NCBI GenBank assembly: GCA_963678235.1
Contig: OY782766.1
Coordinates: forward strand, 1,550,001-1,614,000
DNA: 64,000 bases
Direction: 5' to 3'
From: JABMQB01 sp963678235
GTDB taxonomy: Bacteria; Bacteroidota; Bacteroidia; Bacteroidales; Prolixibacteraceae
Position numbers and translations under genes: made by a program. Below, piece after piece: positions 56,378-64,000 of this stretch (within the stretch, counting starts at the first letter, position 1; every line of letters begins with the position of its first letter). Under the pieces are notes generated by a model. The model was not told the DNA's origin. It saw only the letters and a list, made by a program, of their open reading frames with translations, and ran no database searches.

Positions 56378-57133
56378 TTATATTCCCAAAGCCTGTCCTC
56401 CACCAATCTGGATGGTTTCAGCTGTAATGAAAGAGGCAGCATCGCTTAATAAAAAAGAAATAACACCAGACACTTCTTCCGGCTTACCTAATCGTCCTAA
56501 TAGCACGCTGTTTTTCCAGGAAGCAAAAACCTCCGGTTTAGTCGCTTTTATTTGCGCGTGGAAAGGAGTATCGATAGTACCCGGCGATACAGCGTTTACC
56601 CTAATTCCATATTCTGCCAGATCTTTAGCCAAGGCACGCGTAATTGATTGCACGCCACCTTTTGAAGCTGAATAAATACCGGCACCTGGTCCTGCTCCAT
56701 TCCAAGCTGCATTCGAGGTATAGTTGATAATAGATGCATTTTCACCCTTTTTAAGGAAAGGGATAGCTGCTCTTGAAGCATAAAAAACCGAATCCAAATT
56801 AAGAGCCATAACAAACTTGTATTGCTCATCGGTCATTTCTTCAAAACGAGCTCTTAGGCCAATACCTCCGGTATTGTTAATCAAAGCATCGATTTTCCCA
56901 TACTTTTCACCAATGTTTGTAATGTTTTCCGTTACAGCTGCCGAGTCTGTCATGTCAAAGCCATAGTACTCTGCTGTAATGCCTTCGGCCTCTAATTCTT
57001 TTACTCTTTCAGCACCAGCTTCGTCTTCAATACCATTTAAAACTACAGTATACCCATCTTTCCCTAATTGTTTCGCCACCGCAAAACCAATACCACCAGT
57101 TGCACCGGTTATTAATGCTACTTTTGAACTCAT
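56378..57133 (-). CDS. SDR oxidoreductase, candidate DEH reductase
   Basis: This 251-aa classical SDR has TGATGGIG (9-16), NNTGG, catalytic Ser in NYTSNAAW (S140) and YSASK (Y154, K158). It probably reduces the uronate DEH to KDG in this alginate locus. It follows the MFS permease by 82 nt. It is sequence-distinct from the SDR at 54173, so the two are not a recent duplication. Confidence 0.8.
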   Translation of the reverse strand: MSSKVALITGATGGIGFAVAKQLGKDGYTVVLNGIEDEAGAERVKELEAEGITAEYYGFDMTDSAAVTENITNIGEKYGKIDALINNTGGIGLRARFEEMTDEQYKFVMALNLDSVFYASRAAIPFLKKGENASIINYTSNAAWNGAGPGAGIYSASKGGVQSITRALAKDLAEYGIRVNAVSPGTIDTPFHAQIKATKPEVFASWKNSVLLGRLGKPEEVSGVISFLLSDAASFITAETIQIGGGQALGI

Positions 57134-57215
57134 AATCTCTATTTTTTTAATGTTTTTATTTCAAGTTTCATCATTCTTATAATTTGAGGGATGAAACTCA
57201 TTATATTATTGATTT

Positions 57216-58505
57216 TTACTTTTCATCTACCGGCTTGATATCTCTGGCAAAGAAATAAATGGCACCTACTCCAAGTGGAACAAATACGGCAATAGCAATA
57301 AATACCGGCGTGTAAGATATTTTGGCTACAACAGGAACAACAAAGTTCATTACGATCACTGAGAACACTCCGATCATACCACCTAATCCTGCCAACGATC
57401 CAACTGATTTTCCACTGAAAAAGTCGCTTGGCAAAGTTTGTAAATTACCAATTGCAAACTGGAACCCGAATAACACGGTGCAAACAATGAGCACAAATTT
57501 TAAAGCTGTATCGCCAAACAATATTGTTGCAATCAATCCTGCCAGCATTATCGCTCCACCTATTACAATGGTTGTTTTACGTCCTTTATTTATCGACCCG
57601 GTTTTAGCAATAATTCTACCGGAGACATAACCTCCTGCGATACTTCCAACAGCAGCGCCAACATAAGGCACCCACAGGAACAAGGCGACTTCTTTCACAT
57701 TAAATCCATAAGTATCAAAAAGATAAATTGGCATCCATGTTACAAATAGCCACCAGATTGGCTCAAGAAAAAAACGTCCCACAACTATTGACCATGATTC
57801 GCGATGTGAAAGAATTTGCTTTAGACTCAATCCTTTCGTTGTATCATCTGCTTTTTGATCAGCAATACTCTGTCCTGCAAGAATGTATTGTCTTTCATGT
57901 TCAGTTACCCAAGGGTGTTTCTTTAAACTCGTCTTGTTGATTATCAACCATGGAATAATCCAAAGTAATCCGAATGATCCGACTACCATAAATGTGGTTC
58001 TCCATCCATAGGCTACAAATAAGAAACCAATAATCAAGGGTGCTATTACAGAACCGATTGATGCTCCGGCATTAAAAAGCCCCTGTGCAATAGCTCTTTC
58101 TTTTATTGGAAACCATTCGGCATTACTTTTTACAGCTCCTGGCCAGTTACCGGCTTCGGAAATACCCAATGTTGTTCTAAGAATACTTAAGGATAAAACT
58201 CCGCGTGCCATTGAATGCATAAATGAAGAAAGTCCCCAAATACCAATACTTAAGACATATCCGATACGTGTACCCACCTTATCGAATATTTTGCCCGAGA
58301 ACAATTGTCCCAGTGCGTATGCAACCATAAATACATTAGAAATTAATGCATAATCGTTTTTCGTTAAACCCAACGATTGAGCGATAGATCCGCTGATATC
58401 TGCTCCACCCCACATGATACTCAGGGCGCTTCTGTCGATATAATTAATAACGGTGGCTAAAAAGATTAAGCCAATTATCCACCATCTGAATCCTTTTATC
58501 TTCAT
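57216..58505 (-). CDS. MFS permease, hexuronate/anion:cation symporter type
   Basis: This 429-aa protein has 12 TM helices and the ACS-family pattern: INYIDRSALSIMWGG near the N-terminus, SGKIFDKVGTRIGY between helices 2 and 3, and AGNWPGAVKSNAEWFP. It belongs to the hexuronate transporter (ExuT-like) group, which imports uronates across the inner membrane. In this context it likely takes up the unsaturated uronate or DEH. It follows KdgF by 5 nt. Confidence 0.88.
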   Translation of the reverse strand: MKIKGFRWWIIGLIFLATVINYIDRSALSIMWGGADISGSIAQSLGLTKNDYALISNVFMVAYALGQLFSGKIFDKVGTRIGYVLSIGIWGLSSFMHSMARGVLSLSILRTTLGISEAGNWPGAVKSNAEWFPIKERAIAQGLFNAGASIGSVIAPLIIGFLFVAYGWRTTFMVVGSFGLLWIIPWLIINKTSLKKHPWVTEHERQYILAGQSIADQKADDTTKGLSLKQILSHRESWSIVVGRFFLEPIWWLFVTWMPIYLFDTYGFNVKEVALFLWVPYVGAAVGSIAGGYVSGRIIAKTGSINKGRKTTIVIGGAIMLAGLIATILFGDTALKFVLIVCTVLFGFQFAIGNLQTLPSDFFSGKSVGSLAGLGGMIGVFSVIVMNFVVPVVAKISYTPVFIAIAVFVPLGVGAIYFFARDIKPVDEK

Positions 58506-58510
58506 AATTT

Positions 58511-58876
58511 CTAATTTTTATCTCCGAAATACGAAACACCACTTCCATCAAGGAAATCTTCGCGCACCGGACTAAATACATCGATTAAAATACCGGCTTC
58601 TAAACACACTGCACTGTGTAATAAATTTGGAGCAATGTAAACTCCCTCTCCGGCTTCAATAATACTTTTTTCGCCGTCAATAACGAATTCAAATTTACCT
58701 GCAGCACAATGGGTTGCCTGTGTATGAAAATGCTGATGCGGAGCACCTTCTGCCCCCTTTTCAAACTTTACTTTCACCATCATAATCTGGTTATCCCAAC
58801 CTTGAAACTGACGAGATACACCGCCACCAAGATTTTCCCAATTCTCACTGTTCTTAATAAATTTTTCGCTTGCCAT
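58511..58876 (-). CDS. kdgF: KdgF-type cupin, uronate ring-opening
   Basis: This 121-aa single-domain cupin has metal-ligand candidates H47 and H49 (PHQHFH), Q53 and H87 (NLLHSAV). KdgF accelerates conversion of the 4,5-unsaturated monouronate, made by PL17, to the linear ketouronate that feeds DEH. The match with KdgF spacing and the location between PL17 and MFS genes support this. It follows PL17 by 11 nt. Confidence 0.85.
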   Translation of the reverse strand: MASEKFIKNSENWENLGGGVSRQFQGWDNQIMMVKVKFEKGAEGAPHQHFHTQATHCAAGKFEFVIDGEKSIIEAGEGVYIAPNLLHSAVCLEAGILIDVFSPVREDFLDGSGVSYFGDKN

Positions 58877-58887
58877 AATCGTCTATT

Positions 58888-61089
58888 TTAATTTGTTATT
58901 ACTTTATAATTTCCTTCCCAATCTATCGTATGGCCTTCTACCTGAATTGTATTTTTGCTCGTGTTTGCAAAACTTAAATCAAGCAGAAGTTCTATTTTTT
59001 TATCATTTTTTAAGCGTAGAATCACGGCCACTTTTTCGCCATCACCTTCTATAAGTTGAAGTTCGCTTACAGATCCTTCAGAATTCAGCACGGCTTCACT
59101 GGCCGGGTTATAATTCCCGTGCATTTCGTAAACGGTAAGCAGTTTTTTGTTTTTCGAATTCGGGAACCGAAACAACATTCCCATTTGGTTACGGAGGTTA
59201 TAATTCGGATCATTTGCACCAAGACGTGTTACAAAAAATTCAGTTTTTAAATCGGTCAAAGTTAAAATGGTATAAAATCCGGTTCCTTTCATCCAGGAAA
59301 GACTGGCAGTTTGAGGTAAACTTCCAGCTTCAGCATCAACAATTAAATGCTGATAACCACTTTCTTTTCCCAGAACTTTATATTGATTTAGCCTGGTATA
59401 TTTGAAGTTGGAATCAATAATTTGTCCGTTGAAATACAGCGGAAGATCGAATTGACTACTTTTTTCGTTTTTAATATTGAATAAGTCGATTAAATAGGTC
59501 CGGCCTTCTACTTCCAGCAATGCCAGAACACGGTTTAAAGAAGCGCCTTCATAACAATTTTCGTCGATAGCCGATACAATTTGTACTGTCGGATTATCAA
59601 GGTCGGCAAAAACCAATTTCGGACTGCTTTCCTCAGCTTTTCCTAACTTTCCGTTAAAGTTTGATTCCTCATTAACAACCAGTGTATTATGTGCAATTGT
59701 TTGATTTGCCCATGTTTTATTTTCTGGAAGATAACGTCCGCCTTCCTTTGCTGCAACATTCAGGAAACGGGCTGCGCCATAATCGGGTATTATTTCCTGT
59801 CCTTTGTCGTACAGGTTTATTCCAAGACGATCGAAATGCCCGTGTCCCATTCCCTGCGAAGAGAATTTAAACAACACTGATGTCTGGTTCTCACTTCCGC
59901 CTAAACGAAGTAAAGCCAAACCACCTTTATCGCCATTGGCCCCATCACGTATAATCATTGACTTGCGCTCAAATTTTTGCATTTTACCTTCGGCAATCGC
60001 TTTTGCTACAGCCAAACCCTGGGCACTTAACATTACTTTACCGTGGTGTTCAGCCACATCGAGCAGTGTTGGGTTTTCTGTGAGCTTATAAACAATATCG
60101 GTTCCGAATACCAATTCCGGGGTCAGCCACGATTTTTCCTTAATTGCATCGTTTATAGGGTAAAATCGTCCGTCGGAATTTGTTAATTGTAGAACAGTAG
60201 TAACGGCTTTTGGCAGTACACCGTTTTTATATTCAAATATTTTTAATTCAGGAAGATTATTGTCCAACGCCTGCGCAAAAACAATAAATGGCAATAAGGC
60301 ATAACGCTGGTAATATGGTCCTTCTGCATAGTATCCATCGGGCGAAAACAGCTCATCAATTTGTTTGAAGAAACCACCTGAGCCATCCAGTTTTGTACTG
60401 TACAATGCCTTTTGTACCAATACGGAATCTCCCAAAACCATTCCGGTCATACCTACTCCGGCAACTGCCCAGGTTCCGTGGTTGTGCACTCGATCGAATG
60501 AATATTTATCTTCTTCAGTAAAAAATTTAACTACGTTTCTAAAAAGATTGTTTTCAATGTTGGCTCTTTCTTCCACCGTTAGAAATTCGTGAATACAATC
60601 ATAAGCCTGAATAGTATACACCAGCCAAACCGACTCGTTTAATCCCTGCCAAAACAATTTCCCGGGGGACTGGTTCTTCTTCATTGCATGAATACCCAGC
60701 GTTGGGTAAAGGGCTGCATATTCATTCAGCATATCGCGGACGAACACCGCATATTTTTCATCGCCACATAGCTGATATACAAGTCCGGAATTATACATTT
60801 CTATGTAATTCCGTTTGTGTTTTTCGTGTGAATAACCACCGCCAGGATCTTTTGGAAAAGGGACTACAATGCCGGCCTCTATTGCTTTATCCGCAATTTC
60901 TTTTGCATCCTCATATGACGATTGTAGCAAAGGATATTTTTGCAAACCATCAACGATACCCGAAACATCTTCTTTTTGCATAATAAGCCTTGGAAAAACT
61001 TCATTTCCGGCTATTACTGCTTCCTTTTTCTGACAAGAAGAAAGAACGATAAAAAGTAAAAGCAATATGTAAATGTGAATGTTTTTCAT
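58888..61089 (-). CDS. PL17 oligoalginate lyase
   Basis: This 733-aa lipoprotein (signal ending LSSC) has an N-terminal (alpha/alpha) barrel and a C-terminal heparinase II/III-like beta-sheet domain. The PL17 motifs NHGTW (N203, H204), GPYYQRYAL (Tyr about 259-260) and GMGHGHFDRLGIN are present and fit the Alg17c active site. It is exolytic, releasing unsaturated monouronate from alginate oligomers. It starts 6 nt after the PL6 gene and precedes kdgF. Confidence 0.92.
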   Translation of the reverse strand: MKNIHIYILLLLFIVLSSCQKKEAVIAGNEVFPRLIMQKEDVSGIVDGLQKYPLLQSSYEDAKEIADKAIEAGIVVPFPKDPGGGYSHEKHKRNYIEMYNSGLVYQLCGDEKYAVFVRDMLNEYAALYPTLGIHAMKKNQSPGKLFWQGLNESVWLVYTIQAYDCIHEFLTVEERANIENNLFRNVVKFFTEEDKYSFDRVHNHGTWAVAGVGMTGMVLGDSVLVQKALYSTKLDGSGGFFKQIDELFSPDGYYAEGPYYQRYALLPFIVFAQALDNNLPELKIFEYKNGVLPKAVTTVLQLTNSDGRFYPINDAIKEKSWLTPELVFGTDIVYKLTENPTLLDVAEHHGKVMLSAQGLAVAKAIAEGKMQKFERKSMIIRDGANGDKGGLALLRLGGSENQTSVLFKFSSQGMGHGHFDRLGINLYDKGQEIIPDYGAARFLNVAAKEGGRYLPENKTWANQTIAHNTLVVNEESNFNGKLGKAEESSPKLVFADLDNPTVQIVSAIDENCYEGASLNRVLALLEVEGRTYLIDLFNIKNEKSSQFDLPLYFNGQIIDSNFKYTRLNQYKVLGKESGYQHLIVDAEAGSLPQTASLSWMKGTGFYTILTLTDLKTEFFVTRLGANDPNYNLRNQMGMLFRFPNSKNKKLLTVYEMHGNYNPASEAVLNSEGSVSELQLIEGDGEKVAVILRLKNDKKIELLLDLSFANTSKNTIQVEGHTIDWEGNYKVITN

Positions 61090-61095
61090 CGCTTT

Positions 61096-62781
61096 TTATT
61101 GAATTAGTTTTACTGCGTATTTACTACCAGCTTCACGAATCTCTACAATCAGAAAATGAGGAAACTGACTTACCATTTGATTGAATGTTTGAGCATAAAC
61201 CTGAGAAGTAGAAAGCAACTTTCCGGATACCGAATAAAGCGATATGATACGCTTACCCTCGTTTTCAAAGTTTACGTTTAATGCACCTTGTGTTACTGAT
61301 ATCTTATAATTTGGTTTTTCTATTATTGACAAATAGGTGGGTAAATCGTAGTTAGCACCAACATCAGATTTTGTAACCGGAAAAATCATTATTTCCTCAT
61401 TCGAAAGTTGGTCACAACCTACGTCTTTTGCTGTTTCTGGCCGGGTTTGCCCGTCAATGTCAACCGATATTGTATCAAATACACCAGTAACCGCCGCTCC
61501 AATTACAGGATTCTCAGAGCTTGGTCTATTCATTTTTCCATCCAAAACAATCGGAAGTTCTGTTCGTACAAAACCTTCAGCAGAAATTCCAATAGCTTCA
61601 GCATCGGTATAATTCCCCTTCCAATCAACTCCATCTGCGGTACTATAAACTTTTACCAGATCACGTCCGGTTTTTGAAACAATCAGGTTGTTTTCGATAA
61701 ATGAATTTATGGGTGCCAGTGACTTTTCTTCATCTGCACCAGCGCCAATTGCAAATGGTTCTTTACAATTTACAATGGTATTAAATCCCACCCGTGCATC
61801 CTCAACCTGTCGGTAGCGGTTTGCCGGCGAATTTGGAACACCATTCGCCAAACAAATGGCTGCACGGTATGATGTTCCTTCCAGCTTTTCGAGGTAATTG
61901 TTATACACCCTGTGCCCCGGACCAATAAGGCGAATACCACCACAATTCTTTTCATCATTTCCAAAAAAGAAGTTGCCATACACCCAGCAATCCGAACCGT
62001 GACGGAGCGTTAGTGTTCCTTCACAGTTATCGAACGTATTATACCGGTAGTGATTTCCAACTGATTTGTTCGATATGATTTCAATTTCACCATCACATTC
62101 TTCAAAGAGATTGTATTCAACCACACAATCCGAGTTGTATCTTTCCCAATCACTGGTTCCAATTCTAATGGTTTCTCCACCGTTTTCACCCAGATCCTGG
62201 CGTGGACCAAAATAGTTATGATCGATTAAATGGTAATCTGGCGTTTCGTCGAGCCAAACAACAAAAGTTGCTCCTGAGTTTGTTTTTCCGGAGAAGCTGC
62301 AATGGTCAACACGGTTATAGGTTCCGTAAAGCGAAACATATTTTGTATCGATACTTCCGTTAGCTGGATTATAATTCTCGATGGTAACATTAGTAAGTCG
62401 ACAATTATGAGCCAATATTGATGAGCTTGTACGAAATGCGATAATGGAACCGCTTTCGGTAATATCACCATCACGGAAAATGAAGTCGCGAACTTCCAAC
62501 CAATTTCCACTAATCTCAATACGGCTATTTCCGGTAAAGATGGTTTGACCGAGCGTTTCGGCACCGAATACAATCGGAGCATTTTCGCTTCCTTCGCCTT
62601 TAAACTCCAACTCTACATCATCCCATTGCTGCGCAGCCAATAATACGGTATCGCCGGGCAAAACAGAAGCTACTGCATCATCAAACTGATTTTTGGTGCT
62701 TACCCTATAAACTTCGGCATTTGCAGGTATTGCCACCCGAAGCATTATTAATATTATAAGTATGTATCTTACTAGTTTCAT
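61096..62781 (-). CDS. PL6 alginate lyase with T9SS sorting domain
   Basis: This 561-aa protein has a Sec signal ending ANAE and a single parallel beta-helix. The catalytic Lys-Arg pair of the chondroitinase-B fold is K239 (SNKS) and R260 (LRHG), 21 residues apart. The last about 75 residues (VTQGALNVNFENEGKRIISL...KYAVKLIQ) form a type IX secretion C-terminal sorting domain of type A, so it is probably exported to the cell surface. It starts 3 nt after the transporter gene stop. The mature enzyme acts on alginate. Confidence 0.9.
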   Translation of the reverse strand: MKLVRYILIILIMLRVAIPANAEVYRVSTKNQFDDAVASVLPGDTVLLAAQQWDDVELEFKGEGSENAPIVFGAETLGQTIFTGNSRIEISGNWLEVRDFIFRDGDITESGSIIAFRTSSSILAHNCRLTNVTIENYNPANGSIDTKYVSLYGTYNRVDHCSFSGKTNSGATFVVWLDETPDYHLIDHNYFGPRQDLGENGGETIRIGTSDWERYNSDCVVEYNLFEECDGEIEIISNKSVGNHYRYNTFDNCEGTLTLRHGSDCWVYGNFFFGNDEKNCGGIRLIGPGHRVYNNYLEKLEGTSYRAAICLANGVPNSPANRYRQVEDARVGFNTIVNCKEPFAIGAGADEEKSLAPINSFIENNLIVSKTGRDLVKVYSTADGVDWKGNYTDAEAIGISAEGFVRTELPIVLDGKMNRPSSENPVIGAAVTGVFDTISVDIDGQTRPETAKDVGCDQLSNEEIMIFPVTKSDVGANYDLPTYLSIIEKPNYKISVTQGALNVNFENEGKRIISLYSVSGKLLSTSQVYAQTFNQMVSQFPHFLIVEIREAGSKYAVKLIQ

Positions 62782-62784
62782 TTC

Positions 62785-64000
62785 TTAGAAATAATTTAAA
62801 ACGGCGGCAGCGCCATTGTACGATATGATTAATGAAAAGACCAGTGCCAATACAAGGCCGGCATTAACAAAAGCACCTATTTTGTGCGTACCCATTCGTT
62901 TTTTATTGTTAGCCAGAATAATTATTCCGACAATTACCAATGGCAATACAAATACGTTAAAAACCTGTGTTAGAATTTGAGCTTGTATAGGATTTTCTCC
63001 GACAATTGGGACCCACAAAGCAACCAACGCTGCAATGGCGGTAACGATTCTGAACTGTTTTGAATTGGTGTCTAATTTACCTTCCTGATAATCGGCCAAT
63101 AATAATGGAGCAATCATCAGACACGGGAAAATTGATGAAAGTCCTGCACTAAGTGTCCCGAAAACAAAAATGGTAAGTGCGAAACGCCCTGCAATAGGTT
63201 CAAGCGTATTTACCATATCGAGTACCTTGGTTACTACTTTCCCTTCGTGGTAAAGTGCACCACTGGCCACTGCCATAATAGATCCGCTGATAATAAAAAC
63301 CAAAATAGCTGCGGTTATCGAATCGTTCTTCTGTTTTGTTAAATCTTTAATTGTCCAGCCTTTTCCCAGCACAAAAAGCGGACGTGAAAGAAAAGTGGCT
63401 GCTGCCATGGTTGTCCCCACAAAAGCAGCTGTTAACATCTGGCCTCCTTCCACATCGGGAATTGACGGGATAAGTCCCCCGATAATTTCTGTTGGCTGCG
63501 GAAACACAAAAAGTAACGAGGCAATAAACGACACTCCCATGATAGTTACAAAAATCACTAAAACTTTCTCGAAGAAGGTGTATTTTCCAACCATCAGTAA
63601 ACCATAGAAGGTTATCATTATAACAATAGCAATTCCTAAAACTACCTGGTATTCTGAACTGCTAATTGACGGATAATACAAAGCAACAATTTCATAAATC
63701 ATGTTAGCGGAGATCCCAAGAATTCCAGTTAGCGAATTCCACTGCCCAAATGTGATTCCAATAATTATAAGAATGGCGATAAGTTTTCCTACTTTGAAAT
63801 GATTTTTAAAACCAAACAATGCGGTTTCGCCGGTTACCAGGGTATATTTTCCGTAAGTATAAATTAATACCCCAGAGAAAATACAACTAAACAACAACAC
63901 CCAAAGCAATTGCATACCAAAGCTGCTACCGGCAACAATCATCGATGTTACGCTACCAGTACCGATGGTATACCCAATGGCAAAAATGCCCGGTCCAAAA
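62785..64000 (-). CDS. Nramp-fold membrane transporter lacking metal motif (N-terminus beyond window)
   Basis: The coding frame runs to the window edge and the N-terminus is missing; what is visible is 404 codons. The frame opens GPGIFAIGYTIGTGSVTSM and continues MIVAGSSFGMQLLWVLL, the TM1/TM2 pattern of Nramp divalent-metal transporters. The canonical DPGN metal motif is replaced by an IGTGS stretch. The TM6 motif that normally contains MPH reads TTMAAATFLSRP. So the two main metal-ligand sites are absent while the fold is intact. About 11 TM helices are visible. It is the first visible gene of the PL6-PL17-kdgF-MFS operon, 3 nt from PL6. Confidence 0.8.
   Translation of the reverse strand, partial: FGPGIFAIGYTIGTGSVTSMIVAGSSFGMQLLWVLLFSCIFSGVLIYTYGKYTLVTGETALFGFKNHFKVGKLIAILIIIGITFGQWNSLTGILGISANMIYEIVALYYPSISSSEYQVVLGIAIVIMITFYGLLMVGKYTFFEKVLVIFVTIMGVSFIASLLFVFPQPTEIIGGLIPSIPDVEGGQMLTAAFVGTTMAAATFLSRPLFVLGKGWTIKDLTKQKNDSITAAILVFIISGSIMAVASGALYHEGKVVTKVLDMVNTLEPIAGRFALTIFVFGTLSAGLSSIFPCLMIAPLLLADYQEGKLDTNSKQFRIVTAIAALVALWVPIVGENPIQAQILTQVFNVFVLPLVIVGIIILANNKKRMGTHKIGAFVNAGLVLALVFSLIISYNGAAAVLNYF

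Noticed and set aside
1..64000. CRISPR arrays, intact insertion sequences, rRNA genes, phage modules
   Set aside because: No repeat-spacer structure, transposase motif, rRNA-like sequence or phage structural gene was seen on reading the window.

Overview
The window is a piece of a Bacteroidota chromosome. It carries a SusC/SusD pair, a type IX secretion sorting domain and a PorD-type protein, a Bacteroidota-type serine palmitoyltransferase, the short Bacteroidota RNA polymerase omega subunit, DUF4293, and promoters of the TTG-N19-TAnnTTTG type. Starts rarely have a Shine-Dalgarno sequence. The alginate genes and overall style suggest a marine or sediment member of the Marinilabiliales; that order-level guess is inference, as no rRNA is present.

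Layout. (1) 90-3967 (+): beta-phosphoglucomutase-like HAD, GH65 phosphorylase and a P-loop kinase, a small disaccharide phosphorolysis operon. (2) 4025-7476 (-): four genes of unknown role (four-TM membrane protein, coiled-coil lipoprotein, 90-aa protein, TIM-barrel amidohydrolase). (3) 7726-10489 (+): ThuA-like lipoprotein, secreted alpha/beta hydrolase and a short exported protein. (4) 10514-26675: mostly housekeeping genes (AddA-like helicase-nuclease, DUF4293, nucleotidyltransferase, Cof-type HAD, DapB, LepB, LapA-like, WbqC, Nudix, a 29-aa membrane peptide, NlpC/P60, 7TM-HD phosphodiesterase, M16 peptidase). (5) 27139-32786 (-): SusC/SusD/surface lipoprotein operon without carbohydrate enzymes. 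(6) 33183-46401: CPBP protease; the bamD-rpoZ-coaBC-porD-recN operon; serine palmitoyltransferase; GH95 alpha-L-fucosidase; TrxB; transglutaminase-like lipoprotein. (7) 46559-48600: tRNA-Pro(GGG) followed by a decayed island with a frameshifted orphan gene and an ORF that joins an amidohydrolase N-terminus to a HsdR C-terminus. (8) 48621-64000 (-): thioesterase and then a compact alginate catabolism locus running to the window edge.

Alginate pathway as read from the genes. PL7 and two PL6 lyases cut the polymer, and one PL6 carries a T9SS tail. PL17 exolyase releases unsaturated monouronate. KdgF opens it toward DEH, one or two SDR reductases make KDG, KDG kinase makes KDPG, and KDPG aldolase gives pyruvate and glyceraldehyde-3-phosphate. 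An MFS hexuronate-type permease and an Nramp-fold protein lacking the metal-binding motif are the only transporters seen. No SusC/D pair lies inside this locus in the visible part.

Most notable for a second look: the Nramp-fold protein without metal ligands in the alginate operon, the amidohydrolase-HsdR chimera beside a tRNA, the uncharacterised four-gene amidohydrolase operon, a one-base homopolymer frameshift in a cupin lipoprotein, a 29-aa membrane peptide, and a three-way-junction-like intergenic structure near 26.9 kb.
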